Source: Strobilurus pachycystidiatus | Lineage: Eukaryota > Basidiomycota > Agaricomycetes > Agaricales > Physalacriaceae | Assembly (NCBI GenBank): GCA_019915135.1 | Contig: JAHLMK010000008.1 | Span: 806,001-870,000, forward strand | Length of the DNA stretch: 64,000 nucleotides | Direction of reading: 5' to 3' | In this document: one piece after another, positions 24,801 to 33,926 of the stretch | How the letters are laid out: each line of letters opens with the position of its first letter | How positions within the stretch are numbered: position 1 is the first letter of the stretch | Program-made: the position numbers and the translations under genes | The notes under the pieces: generated by a model | Databases searched by the model: none | Told to the model about the DNA's origin: nothing | What the model saw: only the letters and a program-made list of their open reading frames with translations

Positions 24801-27800
24801 GCCGCCATTTCTTCAATACGAGCGCGTACCGCAGCGACATGATCATATTGTAGGACCGGCTCGCACGAAGCATCAATTCCCGGGCGCCTTTTAGCACAGA
24901 AATCCTTTAATTCGTTCTTAAAGCTACGGAAATCTGTACGGGACTGAAACAACTTCTCTCGAGGGCGAGGCTTCGGAGCAGCGACAGGTAATGGGGCTAC
25001 GGGATTTAACAAATCAAAGTTCGAACCGGGATGTAGGACAGAGCGAGAAGAAGCGTCGACAATTAACTGATTATACGAAAGGAAAGGCAAGCCGAGAATC
25101 ATATCAACACACAAATTCGGGGTCACAATAGCGCGAACGGAGAGAGAAGACCAATAATTCGAGCGGTCATGTAGCTGAATCTTCACGAAGTGCGATAATA
25201 AAGTCGGAGACGAAGCGTTCGGTGTAGCGGTATCCATGCTGAAAGGTTCGGAAAGCGGCCGTAATCGAAGGCCCAAGGAAGCAGCAAGATCAGACCTAAT
25301 TAGCGTGAAAGGTGAGCCATGGTCTATCATCGCAGCAATAGGACGACGAGGAAAATCAAGAGCAGCGACATCATCAATATGGCAATTCCACATAAGATGA
25401 GGAATATACGTGGGACCCCCGTCGACATCATCAAGCGTTGGGAAAATCTCTTCGCAGGAAGAAACCACGGGGCAAGCACTCACTGGAGATTCTGTAGCAG
25501 GTATAGCGTCGGCCTTCGGCTCTTTAGCGGGGACCAAAATGGGACCATCCTCGTAGTCCAACTCGTCGTCCCCATTCGAGCGTGTACGGGCTGCGACATC
25601 GTCTTTGTCCTCTACGTCCTCAATACGAGCAGCACGAGGGGGCGAAATGGTAGCGTTGCGAACTGGTGAAGGTTCGTGGTTGGGTGGTGCATCCCGACGA
25701 GGAGACACATCGCGCTGTACCGAGCGGTCACGACGTGAAGAGCGATCGCGACGCGTGGAGCGCGACCGGGATCGCGATCGGTCACGCGAAAAAGATCTAT
25801 CGCGATGAGCAGAAGAGCGAGAGTAGGTACCCCTGCCACGAGATTCAGAGCGGGAGCGGGTATGAGCACCAATCTCAGAGCGGCTGTCCCTCTGCCTGAC
25901 AGAAAAGCGGTCCCTGTCGAAGTGGGCGAAAGATTGGTTCTGTCTGTCCGAAGTACGTCTGCGCTCAGGCAATTCGGGGTCTACGTCGCGAGAGCGATTG
26001 TAGCGGGGAGAATTTGTCTGGAGCCGTTGACGCGTGTTGGCATCGTTCTGCTTGCCAGTAACCCCTCCCACCATATGAGGTTTTGGCCCGTCGTACTCAT
26101 CGAGATCGTCACTGTCGTAGCCGACACCAATGGCGGCTGAGCGGCTGTAGGGTCGGTAGAAGTCAACCCCAGGCAAGAGCGCGGCGACGTTATCGCTGTT
26201 GTCAGCAGGCGCTGGCACGGTGCGAGCATTAGGAACCTGCTCAAAACCGCGGAAGATGTTATCCGGGAAGACGGGGTTACGAGCAGGAGCGGGGATCTTG
26301 GGCGGCAACATCGGAGTATGGCGGGACGTAGCATGAACCAAGGAAGGCTGGGCGAGCGAAAAATTAGCACCACTAGGGCGAGCGAACGAGGGAGGTGCGG
26401 GGCGAGACTGTTGGGAGCGGGCATTCAAGCGAAAATCGACAGGGCGGGGAGGAGCGGAGCCCAAAGGGTTATGCTCGAGGTAAGCGACGACGTTTGTACT
26501 GTTTCGGGTACCCAACGGGACAACGTTAGCAGCCGAAGCAAAAGACTGCGGCGCGTAGTGGCGAAATTCGTTGGGAACCGTGTTCTGTTTCCCTTCGCTG
26601 GCGAGCTGTGCGATGACATTAGCGATGTCCGCAGGTGTCAAAATGGTTGGAGGGCGAGGTCTTCCCGACGAGTAACCGTCAACTCTGTTCTCGAAACCTT
26701 GGGGATGCGCGTGTCCGAAAGCGTTACACCATTCTAGGCTGCGCGACTCATAATCAGGGCTGCCTGGTAGAACAGTAGGCGGCTGGCAGACTTCCATACG
26801 CGCCGTGTGATGCTGATTCGGGAGGAGGCAGCGGAAGCAACCACCAAATAGGCGAAGCATCCATCTATCAGCGTACGGAATCTGGAATGGGACACCAGAA
26901 CCGACAGCGGCTACTGTAGCAAACGCGGGGCGTTGTTGTTGAGAGCGGGGGTACTGAGCATTCGAGGAAGGAAGAGGGGCGGCGGAAGGAGCAGAAGAAG
27001 CAGCAGATTGTTGAGCAGTACGACCGGGGATTTCGTATATGTAGCGCAGGCCACGGAGGCGAGCGCTGGATTCCGCCTCAATGACAAGGTTCTTCCACGT
27101 ATAGAACGTCTGCGTTTTGGTGTCGGCCTTCCCGTCGCGAATCGCGTCGAGGATCACCTTCGCGCCCGGCGCGAGATCCGCCTTGATCAGCGGCAGTATA
27201 CCGTTCTCGAGAATGTCTGCCTGTTCAGCAGGAGCGAGAGCGTTCTTCGAACCTTCGAGAGTCTTGTAAGCACCCATAGACGCCTCAAAAAAGGTCTGCA
27301 CGTCCTCGGAGAGATCGGTAGCCTGCACACGCGAGCGGGCGGTCTTCTTGACCTTGCTCTGCCACTCTTGGCCATGGATACGAGCGCGAAGACGCGTCAG
27401 GAACTCGGGGACCGTCAGATTGTCAAGCTCGTCGGAGTCGGACTGGTAATAAGCCGACAATTCGTTCTGACGGATGCCTTCCGAAAGGACACTAATAACG
27501 GTAGCGCCAGTGGTTGTCGCCTTGTAGTAGTTCTTCTCCCAGCCAAGGGCGAACTTTTGGTAGCGGTTGAAGAAGTCACTCGTAAGTTGAGCGCGCGGGA
27601 TGTCGTTGATGATGGGTGGGCTCTTTGAGCTGCCCGGAATTAACGGCGCGTCGGTAGCATTCGGCATTTCGTCCTCGCTGGAGCTTGAGCTGTTTGACGA
27701 GGAAGGCGAGGCAGAAGAGGATGAAGATGATGGTGCTTCTGGGGAGCTGGGAGTGTCTGTGTCTGGCTCTTCGTCTGAGTTATGGCTCGAGGGAGCCTCT

Positions 27801-28042
27801 AGCGTGACAACTGGTACGTTTGTAGGAGGAACGGCGGCAGAGCGTGGAGAAGGGATGATAGTCCTGGCAACTGGTGGGCCCGAAGGAGATGTAGCGGGCG
27901 TAGCTTGCACTGAGTGGGCTGAACCGCGGGATCTCGTGTTGGGAGCGCGAGTTCTGGTACCGTCAGCGTTCGTCGCCAAAGGTCTGGGCGGTGCGAACGA
28001 CGTTTTGGCAAGGTTCACTGCCTTCTCGATAAGCCCAAACAT
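21821..28042 (-). CDS. gypsy chromovirus Gag-Pol polyprotein, intact (2073 aa)
   Basis: One uninterrupted frame of 2073 codons with no frameshift between Gag and Pol. Domains in order: Ser-rich leader and capsid-like region (1-~400); degenerate zinc knuckle with CFRC (~400); an Arg/Ser-dipeptide-rich segment (~719-784); aspartic protease with MIDHGSPFTLI (Asp ~907); reverse transcriptase with YLDD (~1279-1282); RNase H with TCDASEWRTG (~1433); integrase with the HHCC zinc site (HDSLGH...CEDC), catalytic Asp ~1717, Asp ~1777 and Glu ~1813 (DD35E spacing); a GPY/F module; and a C-terminal chromodomain with LVRWHGYGPEFDLWLP (~2015-2070). Chromodomains steer integration to particular chromatin. 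All catalytic motifs are present, so the copy may be active. Short frames on the other strand are shadows. Confidence 0.95.
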   Translation of the reverse strand: MFGLIEKAVNLAKTSFAPPRPLATNADGTRTRAPNTRSRGSAHSVQATPATSPSGPPVARTIIPSPRSAAVPPTNVPVVTLEAPSSHNSDEEPDTDTPSSPEAPSSSSSSASPSSSNSSSSSEDEMPNATDAPLIPGSSKSPPIINDIPRAQLTSDFFNRYQKFALGWEKNYYKATTTGATVISVLSEGIRQNELSAYYQSDSDELDNLTVPEFLTRLRARIHGQEWQSKVKKTARSRVQATDLSEDVQTFFEASMGAYKTLEGSKNALAPAEQADILENGILPLIKADLAPGAKVILDAIRDGKADTKTQTFYTWKNLVIEAESSARLRGLRYIYEIPGRTAQQSAASSAPSAAPLPSSNAQYPRSQQQRPAFATVAAVGSGVPFQIPYADRWMLRLFGGCFRCLLPNQHHTARMEVCQPPTVLPGSPDYESRSLEWCNAFGHAHPQGFENRVDGYSSGRPRPPTILTPADIANVIAQLASEGKQNTVPNEFRHYAPQSFASAANVVPLGTRNSTNVVAYLEHNPLGSAPPRPVDFRLNARSQQSRPAPPSFARPSGANFSLAQPSLVHATSRHTPMLPPKIPAPARNPVFPDNIFRGFEQVPNARTVPAPADNSDNVAALLPGVDFYRPYSRSAAIGVGYDSDDLDEYDGPKPHMVGGVTGKQNDANTRQRLQTNSPRYNRSRDVDPELPERRRTSDRQNQSFAHFDRDRFSVRQRDSRSEIGAHTRSRSESRGRGTYSRSSAHRDRSFSRDRSRSRSRSTRRDRSSRRDRSVQRDVSPRRDAPPNHEPSPVRNATISPPRAARIEDVEDKDDVAARTRSNGDDELDYEDGPILVPAKEPKADAIPATESPVSACPVVSSCEEIFPTLDDVDGGPTYIPHLMWNCHIDDVAALDFPRRPIAAMIDHGSPFTLIRSDLAASLGLRLRPLSEPFSMDTATPNASSPTLLSHFVKIQLHDRSNYWSSLSVRAIVTPNLCVDMILGLPFLSYNQLIVDASSRSVLHPGSNFDLLNPVAPLPVAAPKPRPREKLFQSRTDFRSFKNELKDFCAKRRPGIDASCEPVLQYDHVAAVRARIEEMAAAEELRRLSDEIKEEFKDVFTPLPHIDEMPDKITCKVDLINAEKTIASRSYPCPRKFREAWRILIDQHLDAGRIRPLSSEFASPAFLVPKADPKALPRWVNDYRQLNANIKTDRYPLPRVDDILADAATGQIWGKIDMTDSFFHTKMHPDSIPYTAVNTPFGLYEFMVMPQGMKNSPSVHQRRVNEALRPYLGKFCHIYLDDIIIWSNSVEEHAHHVRLILEALRQDKLFCNPKKCEFFKYEISFLGHRISRRGIEPDNSKIIRIKDWPTPKSPGEVSAFLGLVRYLAAFLPNLAEHTRFLTPLTSLKDYQFPLWNDDHQFAFDSIKKLVLSADCLTVIDHAFPEDNKIFVTCDASEWRTGAVLSWGPTWETARPVAYDSMQLKGAQKNYPIHEKELLAVIRALKKFRADLLGESFVVYTDHRTLENFNTQKDLSRRQARWLEELAQYDMVIRYIRGEDNTVADALSRLPADDEVVDDYDPDEVPCWQAWLQQHPVATVYSSLQISADARILAQIKDGYATDPFCLKFRSGQRILPSVREVNGLWYIGDRLLIPRVGDVREQLFRLAHDSLGHFGADKAYAALRDSYYWPNMRRDLEVAYIPGCEDCQRNKSATHAKFGPLHPLPIPDSRGSSIAMDFIGPLPKDEGFDCIATITDRLGSDVRIIPTTVNVTAEGFAALFFQHWYCENGLPEEIFSDRDKLFVSRFWKELHRLTGVRLAMSSSFHPQTDGLSERSNKTVNQAIRYHVDRQQLGWVKALPIIRFQIMNTVNASTGFSGFQLRLGRSPRVIPTLVPRQSTVAEDIKAAELIERILHDTEEAKDNLTAAKVVQAHHANRKRRPDFEITVGDKVWLTTVFRRRDYVNGQKGRVAKFMPRNDGPYTVTGCNPHLSSYTLDLPNSRKFSTFHISELSPFVANDAVLFPSREHPKPGPVVTDSGMSEYFVDRILDERRRGRGRQYLVRWHGYGPEFDLWLPSQELEDCEALDTWLKSREC

Positions 28043-28338
28043 TTTAGCAAATGAGCAAGTGGTAGCGACTAACGGGAGCGACTTTGGTAGCGTTATTCTT
28101 CTTCTAAATATCGGGTCTTGGGAAGAGACTCGTCGTAGCGCTGTAGCGGTAGCGTTAGCAAAAGCGGCTCAAAAGGCGTGTAGCGTATTTATGGGGCAAA
28201 TTCAAATTAGGCGGGTAAGGGTCGCGGGCGCTGTCGCGTCGAGATCGCGATGTGGGGAAAAATCAAATTGATCTCGTTCCAAGGAACGTGGGGTCGTAGC
28301 AATAAGAGCGAGAATGCGGGAAGGATATTGGGAGGGGA

Positions 28339-28456
28339 CAGTCGTATGATTGTTCAAAAAAAAGTGGAAAGACGTCGCGCACTACGCACGACACCAAACA
28401 CTGAGAAGCGATGTGGGAGACTCACGAAATCACACCGAGTGAACAAGATACGACTG
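28339..28456 (-). promoter_or_regulatory. putative self-priming pair, inner copy
   Basis: The same complementary blocks occur in the minus-strand copy at 28339-28356 (after the LTR) and 28440-28456 (inside the LTR), unchanged. Confidence 0.6.
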
Positions 28457-28666
28457 AGTTCCCGAGCGATATGTAGAGGTAGCAAGAGGGGTAAAGTAGA
28501 TGTCGAAATACGCGTGTACGTCGACGAAGAAGGGGGGGAAAGTGGGGAGTAAGAGATAAAGAGAGTGTCCCGAGAAAGGTAACCGAAGAGGCCTCCGTGC
28601 CAAACCCTGCCAAACATCCACGCCACATGCCATGCCCATAACCGTAAGTCGCGTAACGCGCTTACA
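28365..28666 (-). repeat. 5' LTR of inner gypsy copy
   Basis: 302 bp in reverse orientation, matching the outer LTRs by eye. It is followed on the right by three bases (CTT, 28667-28669) and then the inverted pol fragment, not by a target duplication. Confidence 0.95.
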
Positions 28667-28669
28667 CTT

Positions 28670-29194
28670 GATAAGAGCGGGAAGCAATTGTCTTTTCAGC
28701 GTTGATGAGATCGACCTTGCAAGTGATCTTGTCAGGCATCTCATCTATGTGTGGCAGCGGCGTGAAGACGTCCTTGAACTCCTCTTTGATCTCATCACTG
28801 AGACGGCGGAGTTCCTCAGCAGCCGCCATTTCTTCAATACGAGCGCGTACCGCAGCGACATGATCATATTGTAGGACCGGCTCGCACGAAGCATCAATTC
28901 CCGGGCGCCTTTTAGCACAGAAATCCTTTAATTCGTTCTTAAAGCTACGGAAATCTGTACGGGACTGAAACAACTTCTCTCGAAGGCGAGGCTTCGGAGC
29001 AGCGACAGGTAATGGGGCTACGGGATTTAACAAATCAAAGTTCGAACCGGGATGTAGGACAGAGCGAGAAGAAGCGTCGACAATTAACTGATTATACGAA
29101 AGGAAAGGCAAGCCGAGAATCATATCAACACACAAATTCGGGGTCACAATAGCGCAAACGGAGAGAGAAGACCAATAATTCGAGCGGTCATGTA
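28670..29194 (-). mobile_element. 525-bp inverted gypsy pol fragment
   Basis: Corresponds base for base in length to 24649-25173 of the inner copy (protease end to reverse-transcriptase start), with a few substitutions. It is on the minus strand between the inner 5' LTR and the outer 3' part. At the codon stretch ...KPR(L/P)REK it shares Leu with the outer copy. It lacks the outer copy's two private changes (Pro to Leu just before, Glu to Lys in FKN-K-LKDF). It therefore does not derive simply from either full copy as they now stand. Confidence 0.9.
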
Positions 29195-29195
29195 T

Positions 29196-32100
29196 CTCTT
29201 GCCTGGGGTTGACTTCTACCGACCCTACAGCCGCTCAGCCGCCATTGGTGTCGACTACGACAGTGACGATCTCGATGAGTACGACGGGCCAAAACCTCAT
29301 ATGGTGGGAGGGGTTACTGGCAAGCAGAACGATGCCAACACGCGTCAACGGCTCCAGACGAATTCTCCCCGCTACAATCGCTCTCGCGACGTAGACCCCG
29401 AATCGCCTGAGCGCAGACGTACTTCGGACAGACAGAACCAATCTTTCGCCCACTTCGACAGGGACCGCTTTTCTGTCAGGCAGAGGGACAGCCGCTCTGA
29501 GATTGGTGCTCATACCCGCTCCCGCTCTGAATCTCGTGGCAGGGGTACCTACTCTCGCTCTTCTGCTCATCGCGATAGATCTTTTTCGCGTGACCGATCG
29601 CGATCCCGGTCGCGCTCCACGCGTCGCGATCGCTCTTCACGTCGTGACCGCTCGGTACAGCGCGATGTGTCTCCTCGTCGGGATGCACCACCCAACCACG
29701 AACCTTCACCAGTTCGCAACGCTACCATTTCGCCCCCTCGTGCTGCTCGTATTGAGGACGTAGAGGACGAAGACGATGTCGCAGCCCGTACACGCTCGAA
29801 TGGGGACGACGAGTTGGACTACGAGGATGGTCCCATTTTGGTCCCCGCTAAAGAGCCGAAGGCCGACGCTATACCTGCTACAGAATCTCCAGTGAGTGCT
29901 TGCCCCGTGGTTTCTTCCTGCGAAGAGATTTTCCCAACGCTTGATGATGTCGACGGGGGTCCCACGTATATTCCTCATCTTATGTGGAATTGCCATATTG
30001 ATGATGTCGCTGCTCTTGATTTTCCTCGTCGTCCTATTGCTGCGATGATAGACCATGGCTCACCTTTCACGCTAATTAGGTCTGATCTTGCTGCTTCCTT
30101 GGGCCTTCGATTACGGCCGCTTTCCGAACCTTTCAGCATGGATACCGCTACACCGAACGCTTCGTCTCCGACTTTATTATCGCACTTCGTGAAGATTCAG
30201 CTACATGACCGCTCGAATTATTGGTCTTCTCTCTCCGTTCGCGCTATTGTGACCCCGAATTTGTGTGTTGATATGATTCTCGGCTTGCCTTTCCTTTCGT
30301 ATAATCAGTTAATTGTCGACGCTTCTTCTCGCTCTGTCCTACATCCCGGTTCGAACTTTGATTTGTTAAATCCCGTAGCCCCATTACCTGTCGCTGCTCT
30401 GAAGCCTCGCCTTCGAGAGAAGTTGTTTCAGTCCCGTACAGATTTCCGTAGCTTTAAGAACAAATTAAAGGATTTCTGTGCTAAAAGGCGCCCGGGAATT
30501 GATGCTTCGTGCGAGCCGGTCCTACAATATGATCATGTCGCTGCGGTACGCGCTCGTATTGAAGAAATGGCGGCTGCTGAGGAACTCCGCCGTCTCAGTG
30601 ATGAGATCAAAGAGGAGTTCAAGGACGTCTTCACGCCGCTGCCACACATAGATGAGATGCCTGACAAGATCACTTGCAAGGTCGATCTCATCAACGCTGA
30701 AAAGACAATTGCTTCCCGCTCTTATCCTTGCCCCAAGAAATTCCGAGAGGCGTGGCGCATTCTCATAGACCAACATCTAGACGCGGGTCGTATCCGCCCT
30801 TTGTCATCCGAGTTCGCTTCTCCCGCCTTCCTTGTGCCAAAGGCCGACCCAAAAGCCTTACCTCGCTGGGTTAATGATTATCGCCAGCTAAATGCAAACA
30901 TTAAGACGGACCGCTACCCTCTCCCTCGTGTTGACGACATTCTAGCCGATGCTGCTACGGGACAAATCTGGGGCAAGATTGACATGACAGATAGTTTCTT
31001 TCATACCAAAATGCATCCCGATAGTATTCCCTACACTGCCGTGAACACACCTTTTGGTCTGTACGAATTCATGGTCATGCCCCAGGGCATGAAGAATTCG
31101 CCTTCCGTCCATCAACGGCGGGTCAACGAAGCGCTGCGCCCTTACCTCGGCAAGTTTTGCCATATCTATCTGGACGATATCATTATTTGGTCCAACTCGG
31201 TGGAGGAACATGCTCACCATGTACGCCTGATACTCGAAGCGCTACGACAGGACAAGCTGTTCTGTAACCCGAAGAAGTGTGAATTCTTCAAGTACGAGAT
31301 CTCTTTCCTCGGACATCGTATTTCTCGTCGCGGCATTGAGCCCGATAATTCCAAGATCATTCGTATAAAGGACTGGCCGACTCCTAAGTCACCTGGTGAA
31401 GTCAGCGCTTTCCTGGGCCTTGTTCGCTACCTCGCTGCTTTTCTTCCAAATCTCGCCGAACACACTCGCTTTTTGACTCCTTTAACTTCTCTTAAGGATT
31501 ACCAATTCCCTCTCTGGAACGACGACCATCAATTTGCTTTTGACTCTATTAAAAAGCTCGTTTTATCCGCTGATTGCTTGACCGTGATCGACCATGCCTT
31601 CCCGGAGGACAACAAGATATTTGTCACATGTGACGCCAGTGAGTGGCGCACCGGCGCTGTACTTTCTTGGGGTCCTACTTGGGAAACCGCTCGCCCTGTG
31701 GCGTATGACTCCATGCAGCTGAAGGGTGCTCAAAAGAACTATCCTATTCATGAAAAGGAGTTGCTAGCTGTCATTCGGGCTTTGAAGAAGTTCCGTGCTG
31801 ATCTGCTCGGCGAATCTTTTGTCGTGTACACTGATCATCGGACTCTGGAAAATTTCAATACTCAGAAGGACTTGTCGCGTAGGCAGGCCCGTTGGCTCGA
31901 GGAACTCGCTCAGTATGACATGGTGATCCGTTATATTCGCGGAGAAGATAATACTGTGGCGGACGCTCTGTCACGACTACCCGCTGACGACGAGGTTGTC
32001 GATGATTATGACCCAGACGAGGTGCCCTGTTGGCAGGCTTGGCTACAACAGCACCCCGTCGCTACTGTTTATTCTTCGCTCCAAATCTCGGCTGATGCTC

Positions 32101-33554
32101 GTATTCTCGCTCAGATTAAGGACGGATATGCTACTGATCCTTTCTGCCTGAAGTTCCGCTCCGGTCAGAGGATCCTGCCCTCGGTTCGCGAGGTCAACGG
32201 ACTCTGGTATATCGGTGACCGCCTCCTGATCCCGCGGGTTGGAGATGTCCGTGAACAATTGTTTCGCCTTGCTCATGACTCGCTCGGTCACTTCGGCGCT
32301 GACAAGGCGTACGCTGCGCTCCGTGACTCGTACTATTGGCCAAATATGCGCCGTGATCTGGAAGTCGCCTATATTCCTGGTTGTGAGGATTGCCAGAGGA
32401 ATAAATCTGCTACACATGCTAAGTTCGGTCCTCTGCACCCATTACCGATTCCCGATTCTCGTGGTTCAAGTATTGCGATGGATTTCATTGGGCCTCTGCC
32501 TAAAGACGAAGGGTTCGACTGCATTGCTACGATCACCGACCGCTTGGGCTCTGATGTCCGAATTATACCCACCACTGTTAATGTCACTGCAGAGGGTTTC
32601 GCTGCACTCTTTTTCCAGCATTGGTACTGCGAAAACGGTCTCCCTGAGGAGATTTTCTCTGATCGCGACAAGCTCTTCGTCTCACGTTTCTGGAAGGAGC
32701 TCCATCGCTTAACGGGGGTCCGACTGGCGATGTCCTCATCTTTCCATCCTCAGACGGATGGACTGTCTGAACGATCTAACAAAACAGTCAATCAGGCCAT
32801 TCGCTACCACGTAGACCGTCAGCAGCTCGGCTGGGTGAAAGCTCTACCCATCATTCGCTTCCAGATAATGAATACCGTGAACGCGTCCACTGGGTTTTCC
32901 GGTTTTCAGTTACGGCTTGGACGGTCGCCTCGTGTCATTCCTACTCTCGTGCCTAGACAATCTACGGTTGCCGAGGATATCAAGGCTGCTGAGTTGATTG
33001 AGCGCATACTTCATGACACTGAAGAGGCTAAAGATAATCTTACTGCGGCTAAGGTAGTTCAAGCCCACCACGCTAACCGTAAGCGGAGGCCTGATTTCGA
33101 GATAACCGTAGGGGATAAGGTGTGGCTCACAACAGTGTTCCGCCGGAGAGATTATGTCAACGGACAAAAAGGCAGAGTAGCTAAGTTTATGCCGCGGAAC
33201 GATGGCCCTTACACCGTAACTGGCTGCAACCCACACTTGTCTTCTTACACGCTGGATCTTCCAAATTCGCGCAAATTCTCGACCTTTCACATCTCCGAAT
33301 TGTCGCCTTTCGTAGCCAACGACGCTGTACTTTTTCCTAGCCGCGAACATCCAAAGCCTGGACCGGTGGTTACCGACTCGGGAATGTCCGAGTACTTTGT
33401 TGATCGCATCTTGGACGAACGCCGGCGTGGTCGTGGACGTCAATACCTAGTTCGCTGGCATGGCTACGGCCCTGAGTTTGACTTATGGCTACCCTCTCAA
33501 GAACTAGAGGACTGTGAAGCGCTGGATACTTGGCTGAAATCGCGCGAGTGCTAA
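29196..33554 (+). pseudogene. outer gypsy copy, Pol part (Gag N-terminus missing)
   Basis: Open frame of about 1450 codons, beginning in element sequence at 29196 (LLPGVDFYRPYSRS). An accidental ATG supplied by the inverted fragment lies just upstream at 29190. It contains the Arg/Ser-rich segment, protease (DHGS), reverse transcriptase (YLDD), RNase H, DD35E integrase and chromodomain, all without stops. It is the same as residues 622-2073 of the inner polyprotein apart from a few changes (for example Lys for Arg in YPCP-K-KFRE). It is cut off from its own LTR promoter and Gag, so it is unlikely to be expressed as a normal product. Confidence 0.9.
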
Positions 33555-33601
33555 TTTCGTTTTTGATGTATTTCTTTTACAGGTTATCCGGGGATCTCGT
33601 C

Positions 33602-33619
33602 TAGGTGGATGGGGAGGAG
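33602..33619 (+). other. polypurine tract of outer copy
   Basis: TAGGTGGATGGGGAGGAG lies directly before the 3' LTR and is almost all purine, as expected for the plus-strand primer. The inner copy has the same tract in reverse at 21756-21773. Confidence 0.75.
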
Positions 33620-33921
33620 TGTAAGCGCGTTACGCGACTTACGGTTATGGGCATGGCATGTGGCGTGGATGTTTGGCAGGGTTTGGCACGGAGGCCTCTT
33701 CGGTTACCTTTCTCGGGACACTCTCTTTATCTCTTACTCCCCACTTTCCCCCCCTTCTTCGTCGACGTACACGCGTATTTCGACATCTACTTTACCCCTC
33801 TTGCTACCTCTACATATCGCTCGGGAACTCAGTCGTATCTTGTTCACTCGGTGTGATTTCGTGAGTCTCCCACATCGCTTCTCAGTGTTTGGTGTCGTGC
33901 GTAGTGCGCGACGTCTTTCCA
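33620..33921 (+). repeat. 3' LTR of outer gypsy copy
   Basis: 302 bp directly after a purine-rich tract and before the AATGT duplication. Identical by eye to the left outer LTR. Confidence 0.95.
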
Positions 33922-33926
33922 AATGT
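33922..33926. repeat. target-site duplication AATGT (right)
   Basis: Matches 19346-19350 exactly and follows directly after the CA end of the right LTR. Confidence 0.95.

Larger units (their letters stand above)
21454..28666 (-). mobile_element. complete inner Ty3/gypsy chromovirus (7213 bp)
   Basis: An intact element with 302-bp LTRs at both ends, a self-priming-type primer site, one long Gag-Pol frame and a polypurine tract. It lies opposite in direction to the outer copy. Its 5-bp flanks differ (left AATTG, right CTTGA), so it did not arrive by ordinary integration at this place. Length equals that reconstructed for the outer copy, showing no net insertion or deletion between them. Confidence 0.95.
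19351..33921. mobile_element. composite Ty3/gypsy chromovirus insertion (14,571 bp)
   Basis: The insertion is bounded by TG...CA LTRs at 19351-19652 and 33620-33921, identical over 302 bp by eye, and by perfect AATGT duplications. Its parts are: outer copy 5' part (+) 19351-21452; complete inner copy (-) 21454-28666; inverted pol fragment (-) 28670-29194; outer copy 3' part (+) 29196-33921. The outer parts sum to 6828 bp. Aligned to the inner copy, 385 bp (its 26180-26564) are missing from the outer one, and 6828 + 385 = 7213, the inner length. The C-terminal chromodomain and a GPY/F module after the integrase place it among chromoviruses. Confidence 0.95.

Noticed and set aside
25010..25035. 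TTCGAACC-like string resembling a tRNA B box
   Set aside because: It lies within conserved pol coding sequence and no cloverleaf can be drawn around it. No tRNA or rRNA gene was found in the window.
26933..28271. Plus-strand frames of 223-231 codons opposite the inner Gag region (and the matching frames opposite outer Gag at 19746-21084)
   Set aside because: They are antisense shadows of the Gag frame; the strong codon bias there leaves the opposite frame open.
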